Positions 33,991 to 46,189 of a stretch of DNA of 64,000 nt are shown piece after piece (position 1 is the first letter of the stretch; every line of letters starts with the position of its first letter). The stretch is from assembly GCA_009792885.1 (NCBI GenBank), contig WMCF01000174.1:564171-628170 (forward strand). The letters are read 5' to 3'. This DNA comes from Eremophila alpestris peregrina (lineage: Eukaryota; Chordata; Aves; Passeriformes; Alaudidae). Made by a program: the position numbers and the translations under genes. The notes under the pieces are model-generated. The model was not told where the DNA came from. It did no database searches and worked only from the letters and a program-made list of their open reading frames with translations.

Positions 33991-36900
33991 ATGGATCCGC
34001 CGTTCGGGCACACCAAGAGCAGGGCCTTCATCTCCAGCGCGGAGCTCAGAATGAAGCAGGGAGCCGCGGGCGCTGCCGAGGGCAGGTCCCGCTTCCAGAA
34101 GGTCTCGCTGGTGTCGCGGCGCCTGGAGAGCGGCGGGAGCGCTCGGGGCCGGGACGGGAGCCCCTCCCGCGTGTCCCTGCTGCTGCAGGCCTGGGAGAGG
34201 GAGATCGTGGAGAAGACGGGCTCCAGCCCCGCCGCCCCGACCCAGCGGGAGCACTCTTCCTCCGCCGGCCTCCTCAAGAACGTGGCGGCGCACGGCCCCA
34301 TCTTCTCGCAGGTCTATTCCCCGGCGCAGCGGCCCCGGCGCCAGGACGAGCGGGGAAAGGGGGGCCCCGACGGCGACGGCTCCCTGTCCCCGGGGGCTGC
34401 CCCCCGAGAGGTGCCCGTGCACAGGGAGAGCTACGTGCACGGCACCCTCCTGCCCACCGTGCCCGCCCCGCCGGGGGCTCCTGGGGCCCCGTGCGCCGCC
34501 AAGCCCGGCCGCGTCCCTGCCCTGCCCCGGGCCAGGCAGGTCACCGTGCTGCGGACGGGCAGGGACGCGGCCGGGCCCGAAACGCGGCCGGCAGAGGGAC
34601 GGGGAGCTCCCAACGGGACGCACGACACTGCCGGGGCCAGCGCGGCCCCGCCGCACCGGGACAGCCCCGGGCAGGACGGCAGCGGCTCCGCCGTGGCCGC
34701 GGCGGGCGGGGAGGAGTCACCGGGCACCACGGAGGCCGCCGGGCTCCTGGCAGAGGCATCCCCCGAGGAGAAGGACTCAGCACAAGCCGAACCCACGCCG
34801 CTGAGCGCAGCTCCGGGAGCCGGTGCCGGGCCCGGGGACTCACCGAGCGGTGTGACCGGGTCCCCGCAGTGTCCCTCGGCAGGTGAGGGAAGCGTGGCGC
34901 ACGTGGAGGGCACCGCTTCAGCCACGCCACCGAGGACAGAGAGCCCCCCGGCAGCTGGCAGCACCCCCGAGAACCCCCCCTCGGAGGTGAGCGATGGCCC
35001 AGAGCCTTCACCCGAAACAGCAGCGTCAGCAAAGGCTGAGGTTGAATCGGAGGGGGATGAGACGATGGGAGACCCCCAGGGCACAGCCCAAGAGCCTAAG
35101 AGCACCCCAGAGCCCCCCAGCGAGCCCCCAGCCCCTGCCCCGCCAGCTGAGAGCCCCCCGGACGCGAGCGAGGAGGACCCCGAGCTGCAGGTGGACATGG
35201 AGATGCTGGTGGACACGCTGCGGAACATGGAGCCCTCGGAGATGCGCAAGGCGCCCAAAGCCCCGCGGCAGCCCCGGCCGTCGGCGCTGGGCCGCTGTGC
35301 AGCTCTGCCCCCCATCCACGAGGACCGCGTGGCCCCCCGAGCCCCCGTGGCCCCCCGAGCCCCCGTGGCCCTGCCCCAGGCCCTGCGGGAGCTGCTGGAG
35401 CGGGGCCCCGCGGGGCGGCCCCAGGAGAGCCCCGAGGAAGAGGAGGAGATCGAGAACCCCTACCTGAGCCCCGAGGAGCGTGCGGCCGCCAGGACCCTCC
35501 GTGGGGTGCCCAGGGACGGCGTGGCGGGTGAAGGGTGGGCGGAGGGGGGCTCACTGCTGGGGACGCCGGGAGCGGATGAAAAAGCCAAAGCCGAGCGGAG
35601 CCTGCTCTTCCGAGGGAACGTCCTCAAGGGCATGGCGCTGCTCTCCCACTTCCTGGAGCAGCGGGCGGCCGGAGCTGATGAGGGCAAGCCCTACTCCCGC
35701 CTGGACAACAGCGTGCTCTACAGCCGCTTCGTGTCCCCCGGCGCCGCCCTGCTCGAGCTGCCCGGCACCGACGGGGGCACAGACCTACCCTGCCTCCGGG
35801 ACCACAACGGGCTGGGCCCTGCCGGCCCCGAGATGGCCGTGCTGGAAGCCCTGAGTGCTGGATCTGTCATCGAGGAGCCCGAGAGCACCGTGACCCTGAG
35901 CCTCGACCATGTCCTGGTGAGTGAACGAACCCTGGGAAACGCTCTCCTTCCTCCGGAGGGTGGGGGCCGGACCTGGAGCATCCTTCCCTGTTCCCAACGT
36001 TTGGCTTGTGCTCCCCGTCAGAAAGGCCACGGGGTGAAAGTGCAGGTGCTGGGAGAAGTGACGGGATGGGTCATGGGAGGATACTGGGATGGGTGATGGG
36101 AGGATACTGGGATAGGTGATGAGAGGATAACTGGCAAGGGTGATGGGAGGATCCTGGGATGGGTGGATCTGAGGTCAAGCGACGGGAGGGTGCCACCACG
36201 GCTGCTGGGAGGGTCCCGGGCAGGTGCTGGGAGGGTCCCGGGCAGGTGCCAGGAGGGTCGGGGGCAGGCGGGACGCTGATCCGCAGCAGTGCAGGAACGC
36301 TCGAGGTGTGGCTGCTCGGGGCGCTGGGAGGGCCGGGCAGACGCCAGACGCGAGGCTGCGGCTGCGGCTCCCTCGGGCTGAGGGGAGATGGCTGCTGCAG
36401 CCGATGTCCCTCCGTGCCCCTCACCCGCCCGTCCCCTCGGCTCTTCACAGCAGGAGGATAAGGAGGGCTTGGAGAAGATCAACACCAGACCCGGCAAGGT
36501 ACGGGGAGGGCGGTGGGGCCGCGCTGGGCTGGCCGGGGCACGGAGCGGTGTGGCCGCACTTCCCCGCCGTGTCACCCCTTCCCAGATCATCCTCTACTCC
36601 GACGCCGGCTTCGCGGGGCAGAAGAGGGAGATCTGGGACGACGTCCCCGACGCCACGTCCTGGGAGCTGTCACACACCATCTCCGTCCGAGTCATCCGAG
36701 GCGGGTGAGGGACCGAGGGAGGGACGGGAGCGCTCCCCGTGCCGGGGATGTGGCAGCCCGGGCTGCGGCGGTGACCGCGCTAATGACCGCGGACGCGGCA
36801 TCGCGGCGGTGGCAGCGCGTCCCCACCCACGCTCTGCCCCGGGGGCACCCCAGGGCTGCGGGTCACGCTGGATTTCCCCGCACGCTCCCAGGTGGGTGAT

Positions 36901-39900
36901 GTACGAGAAGCCGCGGTTCCGCGGGCGCAAGTGCGTCCTGGCCGAGGGGGACGTGGAGATCGACAACCCCTGGACGGCGTACGGGGACAGCGGGGACGGC
37001 GGGGACAGTGGGCAGCCCCGCGGCAGCCGCCCCTTCCGCATCGGCTCCTTCAAGAGGGTGGTGCGGGTGAGTGCAGGGACCCTCCCCGAGCCTCCCGGCG
37101 CCCTTCGGGCAGAGGTGCGGGAGCCCGGAACGCCGCTGTTCCCCCAGGATTACCGGACCCCCGAGATCAGCCTGTTCGCGGAGGAGAACGGAGAGGGAGC
37201 CCGGCTCCGCTTCAGCGGCTCGGCCGAGGACACCCGGAACCGGGGCCAGGCGCTGGCCGCCGCCTCCATCATCGTCCACTCGGGCCTGTGAGCGGGGCTG
37301 GGGGGCTGCCAGGTGGGCTCCAGCACAGATCAGAGCAGGCTGTGATGCCTTCCCCTCGTTCCCCAGGTGGCTGCTTTACTCCAAACCTTTCTTCGACGAT
37401 GATCCCTATGTCCTGGAGCCGGGAGGGTACCCCAATTTAAAGGCTTGGGGAGCAAAGGACCCATCCATCTGCTCCATGCATCCCATCAGGCTGGTGAGTG
37501 CTGGCTCCTGGTGTGTGGTTCCAGGGGTGCTGTATCCAGGTGTGTGTGAGTTCTGGCAGCTCCTGGTTGCCCTCAGGGAGATATCACGGTGTGGAAAGAG
37601 GCCAAGTGTGGCTTTGGAAAGTGCTCCTGTGGGATAGGGGTGAGGGAAAGCTTCAGAAGAGCTTCTTGAATGAAAATGACCCAAAAACCAGCTCAAGCTT
37701 TAAAGGGTGGCAGCAGACGTCTCTGCAATGTCCCCCTCCTGCCACCACAGCCTCACTGGGGCTCCTTCTCCTTCCAGGGCTGCCCCGTGGTGGAGAGACC
37801 TGGAGAGCCACAGGTGAGCTCTGGGACTGCTCCCAGGAGTCACGGGCTGGGATGGCCACCCACCTTGTCCCCTTTCTCACCTTTCTCACCTGTCCCCAGG
37901 TGCTGATCTATGAGGCCGCAGCTTTCCAGGGCCGCAGCTTCACCATCAGCAGAGACATCTACGACCTGAAGAGCCTGCCCGAGCCAGCTCTGCCCACCGT
38001 GGGCTCCCTGCGTGTCCTGGGTGGCTGGTGAGTGGCACGGGCAGGGCAGGGCTGGCATCCTGCCTGGAGCAGGCTGGGAAGGTGATGGGCACCCCTGGCA
38101 AGGACTGTGGGTCACTCGGGACCTAGGCTATGGGTGGTGTCCCCGAGGATTCCCCAGCACATGGGAATCCTCTGGAGTGCTCACTGCCCGTGTCTGCTGT
38201 GCCACAGCTGGGTTGGCTACGAGAAGGAAGGCTTCCGTGGCCACCAGTACCTGCTGGAGGAAGGGGAGTACCAGGACTGGAGGCAGTGGGGAGGCTACAG
38301 CAAGGAGCTGATGTCCCTGCGGCTGATCCGGACGGTGAGGGCAGGGATGGGAATTGCTTGGGAATGGACTTAGCGTGGGCAGAGAGAGCCTCATCCCCTC
38401 CTCACCCCCAAAGGGAGCCTTCCCTGCCTGTGTCAGGCAGCTGGGCATGGCCTGAGATCCCCCAAACTCATCCAAGCAAAGGTTTGGCAGCTGCTCCCAC
38501 CCTCCCTGGCGTGCCCGAGGCCAGGCAGGAGCCCAGCTGTGTGTGTGCCCAGCTCACAGCCCCTTCCCCTAACACACCATGGGGCTTGGGGGGTTGCTCC
38601 TTCTCCCCACAGGACTTCTCTGACCCGGCACTGGTCCTGTTTGAGGCCATGGACTTCGAGGAGGGCCCGAGTGTGGAGCTGAGCGAGGCACTCCCTGACA
38701 CGCAGCTGGCTGGCTACGGCACGGTCACCCAGTCCATCCACGTGCTGAGTGGAGTGTGAGCGTGGGGACAGGGCAGGGGGGGCCCGGGGGGCACCTGGGG
38801 GGGATAAATGAGTCAGAATTCACCTCCTTCCCACAGCTGGGTGGCCTACGAGGGCCCCAACTACTCCGGGGAGCAGTACATCCTGGAGAAGGGGGTGTAC
38901 CGCAACTGCGAGGACTGGGGGGCCACCGACTGTCACATCACCTCAGCACAGCCCATCCTGCAGGTGAGGGGACAGCCCCTCCTCATGGGACCCCTCCAGG
39001 GCAGTGGGTGCCACGGCCAGACACCCACCAGCCCTGCTCTGTTTGCTTCCAGGTCAGGGAACACAACCTCCACTTCGTCTCCAAGGTCAGGGGTGCAGGA
39101 TGGGGACGGGGTACAGCCCCTTGTGCAGTGGTGGTGATGCTGTGCCCCCCTCACTGAGTCCCTCTGCTCCCCCTCCCCAGATCCTGCTTTTCTCAGAGCC
39201 TGACTTCTTGGGGGATCAGGTTGCCTTTGAGGAGGACCAGGAGGCCCTGCCCGAAGCCTTCATCCCACGCTCCTGCAGGGTCCGTGGGGGCAGGTAGGGT
39301 GTCCTGGGGCCACGTGGGATGGGGACAGAGACAGCCCCAGAGGGTGGGCAGGATGGGGTGCTGTGGGTCACAGGAGGGATGGATACCTGCTGTGATGGCT
39401 CTGTCAGCCCGGGAATGCCTCTCCCCACCAGCTGGATCCTGTTCGACGGGCAGGATTTCACAGGGGAGCAGCACGTGCTGTCTGAGGGCGAGTACCCCAC
39501 GCTCAGTGCCATGGGCTGCCTCTGCTCCACCGCCATCTGCTCCTTGAAGAAAGTGCCACTGGTGAGGTCCCCTTCCCTTCCCTTCCCTTCCCTTCCCTTC
39601 CCTTCCCTTCCCTTCCCTTCCCGAATGTTTTTTCCCCTCTCACAGACACCCCCAGTTCTGGCTCTCCACCCCCAGAACCCTTCCTCCTCCCCCCTTGCCC
39701 CCTCTCACCCCGTCTCTGTCCCAATTCTGCAGTTTTTCTCGGAGCCCTCCATCTTCCTGCACGGCCTGGAGTGTTTCGAGGGGAAGGAGATCGAGCTCAA
39801 CTCCGAAGTGCGGAGTCTGCAGGCAGAGGGTTTCAACAACCACGTGCTGTCGGTGCGGGTCAAAGGAGGGATGTAAGTGAGCGCCGGTCCCCCAGCACAC

Positions 39901-41409
39901 CGTGGGTGTCCCCTGCCCGCCCGGGGTGACGTGTCCTGTGCCACCCTGTCCCCACAGCTGGGTGCTGTGTGAGCACGGTGACTTCCGAGGGCGGCAGTGG
40001 CTGCTGGACTGCACCGAGATCACCAACTGGCTCACCTACAGCGGGCTGCAGCACGTGGGGTCCCTCTACCCCATCCGCCAGGTGAGGGTAACCTTTGGGA
40101 GGGGACAGGGCACTGGCACCTGGCGGGGTGAGCCCCAAATCCCCAGGGCACGGGGCTCACCTGGAGACAGAGCTGCCAGCCCGCTCGGGGTGGGCTGGGG
40201 GAGCTGGAGCCTGCAGCTGACAGCCCTGATGTGGGAAAGGTGCCACCAGCTCTCACCCCACATTCCTGTCCCCCACCCTGGGAGTGGCTGCCTTTGTGGT
40301 AGAACGCTCCCTGTGGGCAACTGCCTCGTAAAATCCGTGGCATCCCAGCGTGGTGAGCCGTGCCAGCTACGAGGGACAGGTCACAGTCACAGCCCTGGGG
40401 ATCTCCTGGGGGGAGGACAGTGGGGAGAACCCCCCAGGGGTCCAGGAGCCTCCCTTCCCAAAGCCCCAGCCAGGGGAGGGTTGGAGGTGCAGGCAGCAGG
40501 GCTTTTGGGTGCAAACCCCAGGTTCCTGTCGTTGCAGAGACGGATCTATTTCCGCATCAGGAGCAGGAAGCTGGAGCTCTTCCTCTTGGTCCCCGACGAC
40601 GTGGAGGACATGAAGGCAGGGCGGGTGGTGGTCTCCAGCCTGAGCGAGCAGAGCAGCTCTGTCTGGTACTACGAGGACGGGCTGATCAAAAACCAGGTCA
40701 GGGCTCAGGTGTGACAGCCAGCACTGCCAAAGGGACCAGGGCAGCCCCTGGCAGGACTCCTGCTGGGCACTCCCCACCCCACAGCCATCTGCCAGGCTTT
40801 ATAACAGCTTTCCCCAGCCTCTGATCCCAGCCTTGTCCCAAAAACATCTGGTGATTCTCCTCCCCGAGTCTCCCCTGGAGATGTGAAGCCATCTCTGCCT
40901 TACCTGTTTTGTCGCCCTCATCACCCCCCACCTCTCACTGAGGGGTCTTCCTGCTCGTCCCACATTCCACCACAGAGGCAGCTGTGCCTGCAGGGAAACC
41001 CGTGGCTCTGTGTCCCTCAGGTGGCCCCCAGCATGAGCCTGCAGGTGATCGGGCCGGCAGGGAAGGGTGCCAAGGCCGTGCTGTGGTCCGAGACAAGGAT
41101 GCCACGCCAGACCTGGAGCGTCGACTCTCAGGGACGGATCCGCAGCCAGATGTTCGAGGACATGGTCCTCGATGTCAAGGGTGAGGCCTCAGCCCTCTAC
41201 GGGGGCTGCTTTCCCAGGGGTGCCCAAAAATGGGGTGTTTGGTCATGACATGGGGCGCCCACCCCTTCAGCAGCATCAGGAGGGGGTCTGCCCTCCCCAA
41301 ACCCTTCCCTCGCTCTGCAGGCGGCCGAAGCTATGACCGGGACCACGCCATCGTTTGGGACATGGCTGATGTAAGACCCACACAGACCTGGGACATCGAG
41401 GTGCTGTGA
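33991..41409 (+). CDS. CRYBG2: CRYBG2 (AIM1L), beta/gamma-crystallin domain protein with C-terminal beta-trefoil
   Basis: CRYBG2 is a non-lens member of the AIM1 family; its molecular role is poorly known. Coding exons: 33991-35916, 36451-36498, 36586-36704, 36892-37066, 37148-37287, 37367-37493, 37778-37813, 37900-38027, 38208-38334, 38613-38755, 38837-38963, 39053-39085, 39181-39293, 39432-39561, 39733-39872, 39958-40081, 40538-40696, 41021-41180 and 41321-41409. All are GT-AG with matching phases and give about 1347 aa. The first exon encodes a long, disordered, Pro/Glu/Ala-rich half. Twelve Greek-key motifs follow (such as WVGYEKEGFRGHQYLLEEGEY), forming six domains, roughly one exon per motif. 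The last three exons form a ricin-type trefoil with two QTW-like repeats. The acceptor at 33898-33899 and first in-frame ATG at 33991 set the start; an upstream in-frame ATG at 33697 is possible. Confidence 0.93.
36063..36262. repeat. Two adjacent minisatellites in CRYBG2 intron 1
   Basis: About four copies of a unit like 'gatgggaggatactgggatgg' (36063-36165) are followed by three copies of 'gggtcccgggcaggtgc' type units (36200-36262). Confidence 0.8.
39570..39622. repeat. (CCCTT)n microsatellite in a CRYBG2 intron
   Basis: About ten perfect pentamers directly after the donor at 39562, between the tenth and eleventh crystallin-motif exons. Confidence 0.95.
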
Positions 41410-43085
41410 GGGGCAGAGGTGCCACGGGGCAGGATGGGGATACCCTGCCAGCGTCTCAGACCCCACCCACGCTGCACCCCAAGCACCTCTCTGCCCCAGC
41501 CTCTGGTGTGAAGGATGACCATCAACCTCTTCATCACGGGGGGACCACCCCACCTCCCTCCTGATGTCCACGAAGGATCCCATGGACACAACCAGCGTGG
41601 GATGCTCTGGAGAGCAGCAGAGCCCCTCCCCACAAGCGTTTCTCCCCCCTGAACTGTATTTATGTACGTGTGTAAGATACAGCCCTGCTTGTCTGGGCCA
41701 GCTCTGCCTGCGTGGTCAGTGTCCTTGTCCTTGCACTGCCCACAGCTGGCAGTACCCCCCACCCCAGCACCTCACGGGCCCCAGGGATGGTGCCAGGACG
41801 GGATCCCAGTGCCCTCTAGTGCCCACGGGCACAGACAGCTCCGCGGCCATGGAGCTTCAGGTGGGAGGCGCTGGCCAAGCTGTGCCCTGGGAGCACCGGA
41901 GGCTGCTGGACCCCACCAGCTCCAGCTCAGGAAGACCCCAGCCTGTGGCCTTGGGGGTCCCTATTGTACCACCCCGGGCTGAGCTCAGAGCCAGCAGCAT
42001 GCAGGGCTGGCTCAGGTCACCCATTTTCCAAGTGCCCAGGACAGAGGTTTCACCCACCTGGCTTGAGAGCAGGAGCTCCCTGCTCTCAAGGGGATGTGAG
42101 TTGGAGCCAGGGGCACAATGGAAATGGAAATGTAGAAGCGCCTCTGTCCTCGCTGCTGGGGAGAGGACACGCCTGCCAGCAAGGGCCTGGTCTGGTCACT
42201 GCAGGGGGGCAGCGACCACGCATCATCCCCCTGGCAGGGAGCAGCGGTGACAGCCTGGGCTGCGCCAGGTGACATCAGGGGGACTGCCGTGACTTTCAGC
42301 AACGGCCACCAACAAACGCTCATCTTTTACGCGTCTCGCATTGCCCCAGTACCCGTTCGGGCAGGAGGACAGGCAGCCACACCAGGGACTTAAAGGTTAA
42401 GAACAACCCGTCACGAAGGGACGCTGAGGAAAGTGAAATCCCCCCGATACCGCAGAGCCCCCGAGCCCCGTCCGCGCCTGACAGGAAACGATGTACGTCG
42501 TCTCACGAATTTATATTAATCACAGCCGCGCTCTGATTGGCTGAGGGCGGGCACTGGCGGCGCCCGATTGGCGGGGAGCAGCAGTTCCTGCCGCGGGATT
42601 GGCCGGGGCTGCGCGCGGGGGTCCCGCCCGGCCTGAGGGGGCGCGCGGAGCCCCCGGGGCGTGAGGGGGAAACGCGGGGGACAGTGAGGGGACAGTGAGG
42701 GGACACTGAGGGGACACTGAGGGGACAGTGAGGGGACAAACTCCGGTGACACCCGGGGGACACTCACAGGTAACTCGGGGGACACTGAGGGGACAGTGAG
42801 GGGACAGTGAGGGGAAACTCCGGTGACACCCGGGGGACACTCACAGGTAACTCGGGGGACACTCGAGGGAAATTCGGGGGAATCTCAGGGGAAACTTGCG
42901 GGACACCCGGGGGATACTCGGGAGGCGCTCGGCGATGCCGGCCTTGCTCCCCCCCCTCCCCGGTTCGGGCCCGGCCCACCCGGCCCCTCCAGCCCCGAGC
43001 CCCGGGTGAGGGGCCGATGCTGCTCCCCCAGGCCCCGGTCAGCCCCGACAGCGAACCGCGAGAAGGCGGAGACAAGCCCGAGGTT
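41410..43085. other. CRYBG2 3' UTR and spacer to the CD52-like gene
   Basis: CRYBG2 transcripts must end in this stretch, but no AATAAA or ATTAAA was seen downstream of the stop. No exon is recognised. It contains a minisatellite at 42661-42925 and, before it, a GC-rich segment with two CCAAT-like words (CTGATTGGCT about 42533). Confidence 0.55.
42661..42925. repeat. Higher-order minisatellite
   Basis: An 11 bp unit 'gaggggacact' or 'gaggggacagt' is repeated many times. It is embedded in a larger block, from 'ctccggtgacacccggggga' to 'aactcgggggacact', that occurs twice. Confidence 0.9.
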
Positions 43086-43100
43086 ATCGGCACCAGCGCG

Positions 43101-43106
43101 TTTATT
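43101..43106 (-). terminator. Polyadenylation signal of the CD52-like gene
   Basis: AATAAA on the minus strand, about 157 bases after the stop at 43263. This gives a very short 3' UTR, as in mammalian CD52. Confidence 0.7.
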
Positions 43107-43262
43107 GCTCCGCTGCCCGCGGCCGGCGGCTGGCTCCGAGGCCGGCGGGACGAGACGAGCGGAGGGGCGGCAGGAACGGGAGCGGTGCCTTGGCGGGGGG
43201 ATGCCGTCCTGGGGAGGGTCTCGGCGGGGGCTGCAGGGGCGGGGGGCTCCGGGACTCTCCGC

Positions 43263-44728
43263 TCAGCGCAGGTGCAGGAGCAGCGCTGCCGCCAGCCCCA
43301 GCGCCGCGGACAGGAGCGGCGGGCTGCCGCACGGCGGGCTCAGGCTGCTGCTGCTGGTGGCGGGGCCCGTGACGTTCTTCGAGGCCGCGTCTTTCGAAGG
43401 CTCCTCATCGCCCGCCTGGCAGAGGGACTGGGAAAGAAAAAAGCGTCAGACATCCCTCCCGACAGCAGCACGGCGAGACCCCTCAGAGGACGGTCCTGAG
43501 TTGCCCGCCCCAAGCGGGACAAACAGCCTCCTGTCCCCTGGCAGGTTCCCCGTCACGCTCAAACTCTTGGCCAACGCAGGGAGGGAAGTGAGCTTTCTCT
43601 GGAATCGCCACCCTGCTTCTAACCAGGGGTTTTTTAGAAACGAGGGGGGAAGTGGAAGCCAGGGAGTGGTCTCTGCTCCTCCCACGGCTGCGAGGAAGTG
43701 GTGAGAAGGTGTCGGGCCACAGCCCTGCACAACAGAAGAGCTGGGCTGTGGGGAACGCCCGTGCTGGAAGGGAGGGGCAGGGGGAGGAGGGACCCCGACC
43801 CCGGGCTGCTGCCGACACACGGAGGATGCAGTCGGTGTGTGAAATGCAGCACAGCCAGGGTGGCGATTCAGGGCAGTTCCCTTCCCTCTCTAACACTGCC
43901 CTGGCTGCTGGAAAAGTGATGCTGCTTCCCACTGTGAGACACACAGCCTTACACCCCTCCTCGGGGTCCCTCCGGAGATGGGAAAGGACCAGGAACGGAG
44001 CTCAAAACTCTGCTCTGCCCCTTCCCCACACTCTTATTGCTTTTGCCTGGTTTACAGAGGGGAAACCCCAAAATGTGCATGCACCCTGTGGAGCCAGCAG
44101 CAGGTCGCAGCTGTGTGGAACTTCACGAGTGAAATAAGCACAGGCGGATCTGTCCCCGTTACCAACATGTAGGAAAAAATAAAATCGTCCCAAAATCTGC
44201 CCCAGAGTGCATCGTGCTCCCCAAAAGTGCCGATGGGTTCATCCCTAACCACCCAGGAGAGCAGGTGCAGGACCAACATCCCTCAGCGTGGCTCTCGGAC
44301 CGAGCCCCATGGAGCCCCCCAGGAGGAAGGAAAATAACAATCCAGAGGGGAGATGTGAGAGGGAAGCACAGCCATGAGTCCCCTCTGGCCTCAGTATGGC
44401 CAGCGCAGCACGGGCTGGAGTCAGCGGGCAAAGGAGAGGCTGGAGATGGGCTGGAGAGCTCAGATCAGGGTTCCAGAGCTGAGTGATGCTCTCGAGTTAA
44501 AGAAAGGCCTCCAAAAAGCACCACGTGGAAGAGTTTGCACCTTCCAGATGGCAGCACAAAGCTCTTGGTAAGCTCCCAGCAGTTAAGGAGAAAACCAAGA
44601 AAAGGAGGTTTTCAGGTGAAAGCAGCGATTCCCCCCTGCCCGAACCCTCCCCAGCCCCGGGGCGCTGTCCTTACCAGGCACAGGACGAGCAGGGCGAGCA
44701 GCAGGATCGGGCGCTGCAGGGGCGGCAT
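43263..44728 (-). CDS. CD52: CD52-like small GPI-anchored glycopeptide
   Basis: Two coding exons, 44728-44675 (18 aa) and 43427-43263 (54 aa plus stop), joined in phase 0 with a GTAAGG donor and a TTTCCCAG acceptor, give 72 aa. Exon 1 is a signal peptide (MPPLQRP followed by a Leu/Val-rich core). Exon 2 has a short polar Ser/Thr/Lys segment with one N-glycosylation sequon (NVT). It ends in a hydrophobic Leu/Ala tail after small residues, typical of a GPI-attachment signal. CD52 has this exact plan and two-exon structure, and lies between UBXN11 and CRYBG2 in the same relative orientation in human. Sequence identity is too low to prove orthology; a CD24-like sialomucin is an alternative. The position argues for CD52. 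Confidence 0.65.
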
Positions 44729-44759
44729 GGCCGGGGCTCTGGGCTGCCGTGACACTGCC

Positions 44760-44800
44760 AGTGACACTTCCTCGTCTGCTCCCAGCCTTTAAACTCACAG
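44760..44800 (-). promoter_or_regulatory. Candidate core promoter of the CD52-like gene
   Basis: Read on the minus strand there is a TTTAAA TATA-like box at 44793-44788, then GAGGAAGTG at 44773-44765, a good PU.1/ETS word, about 40 bases before the start codon. Both are inferred by eye. Confidence 0.4.
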
Positions 44801-46180
44801 CGGTGCCACCGGCGCACCAATCACACCTCCCTTCCCCAAAAAGCTTGCGGGACCCGGCGCACTTTGGGGAAGTCGCATCTGCTGCCTGCGCTGCGAGAAA
44901 AAAGGTGCCAGACGTGCTGTGGGGATTTCCGGCCCCTGGAGCTGTTTCTCTGCATCCCCTGGCCCGAGGGCAGCTCCTGCTCCCTGTTCTGTGGCATGAC
45001 AGTGACAAATAACAAAATATAGAAATGTTCAGTTCTCCTGGAGTCGCTGAATAGCGCTTAAAGACTAAATGACAAAATTAAAGGATGTTTATCGTGGCTG
45101 GAACCAGTGAAGAAACAGCTAAAAAAGACTACAGTGGGGGGGTTGTGCATGTACAAAGAAGCAGTGGTGCCTGCCCAAAGAAAAAGTTCAAGGAAAGGCT
45201 GAAACCCCTCAGGCTCTGCTTCTCCCGGGGGTGTCTCTGTCCTCACATCCACCAAGGACCAAGAGTGACTGAAACTCTCCCTGGATCACTGGGAGGGTTT
45301 GCAGATTGCAGCCGAGGTTGGAAGGAACAAACCTCCTTCCCTCCAGGTGGAGCTGGAGCCAAGGTGTCCTTTGGGAGTTCAGGTACAGATCCTAAATAAA
45401 GGATCAGGGAAATGCTTCCTTTAACCCCCCAGATCTCTTGAGCTCCCTCGCCCTGCAGCAGCAAGAAACAAAAGGCATCTGGTTATTTTGAGACGGTTTG
45501 AAATGAATAAAGTCACTGGAACGTGCTGAGAACACGCACCTGCTGTCTGTGTTTGTGCTGGCGAAGCACATCACGGTGAGTTCCCTGGCAGCTTCCGCCC
45601 AGAGCTGAGGGCTCTTCTGCAGAAAAACTTCACCAAATTTAGCTCGGTTTTGCTCTTTGGGCAGGTTGAAACGGAAGTCTCTTGAGCACAGCCGACATCC
45701 CTGGAAGTGTCCAAGGCCAGGTTGGACAGGGCTTGCAGCAATCTGGGATAGTGGAAGGTGTCCCTGCCCATGGCAGGAGGTGGCAGTGACATGAGCTTTG
45801 AGGTCCCTTGAGCCCGAACCAGCCTGTGGTTCTGTGAGTGCCCCATCAAAGGAGGTAAAACTGGGGGATAATTGGCCTGTCCTGCTCATCTCCAGCTGGC
45901 GAGGCCGAGCTCCCCGGAGAGCAGCACAGGGGCAGCAGGAGGGACTGGGGACACCCAGGAAAGGCTCCTGGGATGGTGACAGGCGCTGGGTGCAGTTCGG
46001 GGCATCACTGAGGGCGAGAGCCGTGACCAGGTGAAAAAAACAGAGACCAAGGGAACAGTGAGGGAATCGGGAGGAGCCGCGGGGCGTGAGGTGCCTCAGG
46101 TCAGGCTGATGTGTATGTGCGGAGTGGGGCTGAGGAGAAAAACGGGACCCGGTCCCGGTCCCGGTGCCGCATCCCCGGGG
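44800..46180. other. Spacer between the CD52-like gene and UBXN11
   Basis: No exon is supported. It contains one CR1 fragment at 45690-45840; the rest is unremarkable single-copy DNA. Confidence 0.6.
45690..45840 (+). repeat. CR1 LINE 3'-end fragment
   Basis: It shows the CR1 tail words 'catccctggaagtgtcca', 'aggccaggttggacagg', 'ggaaggtgtccctgccca' and 'aaccagcctgtggttctgtg'. Confidence 0.92.
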
Positions 46181-46189
46181 AACGCGCGC

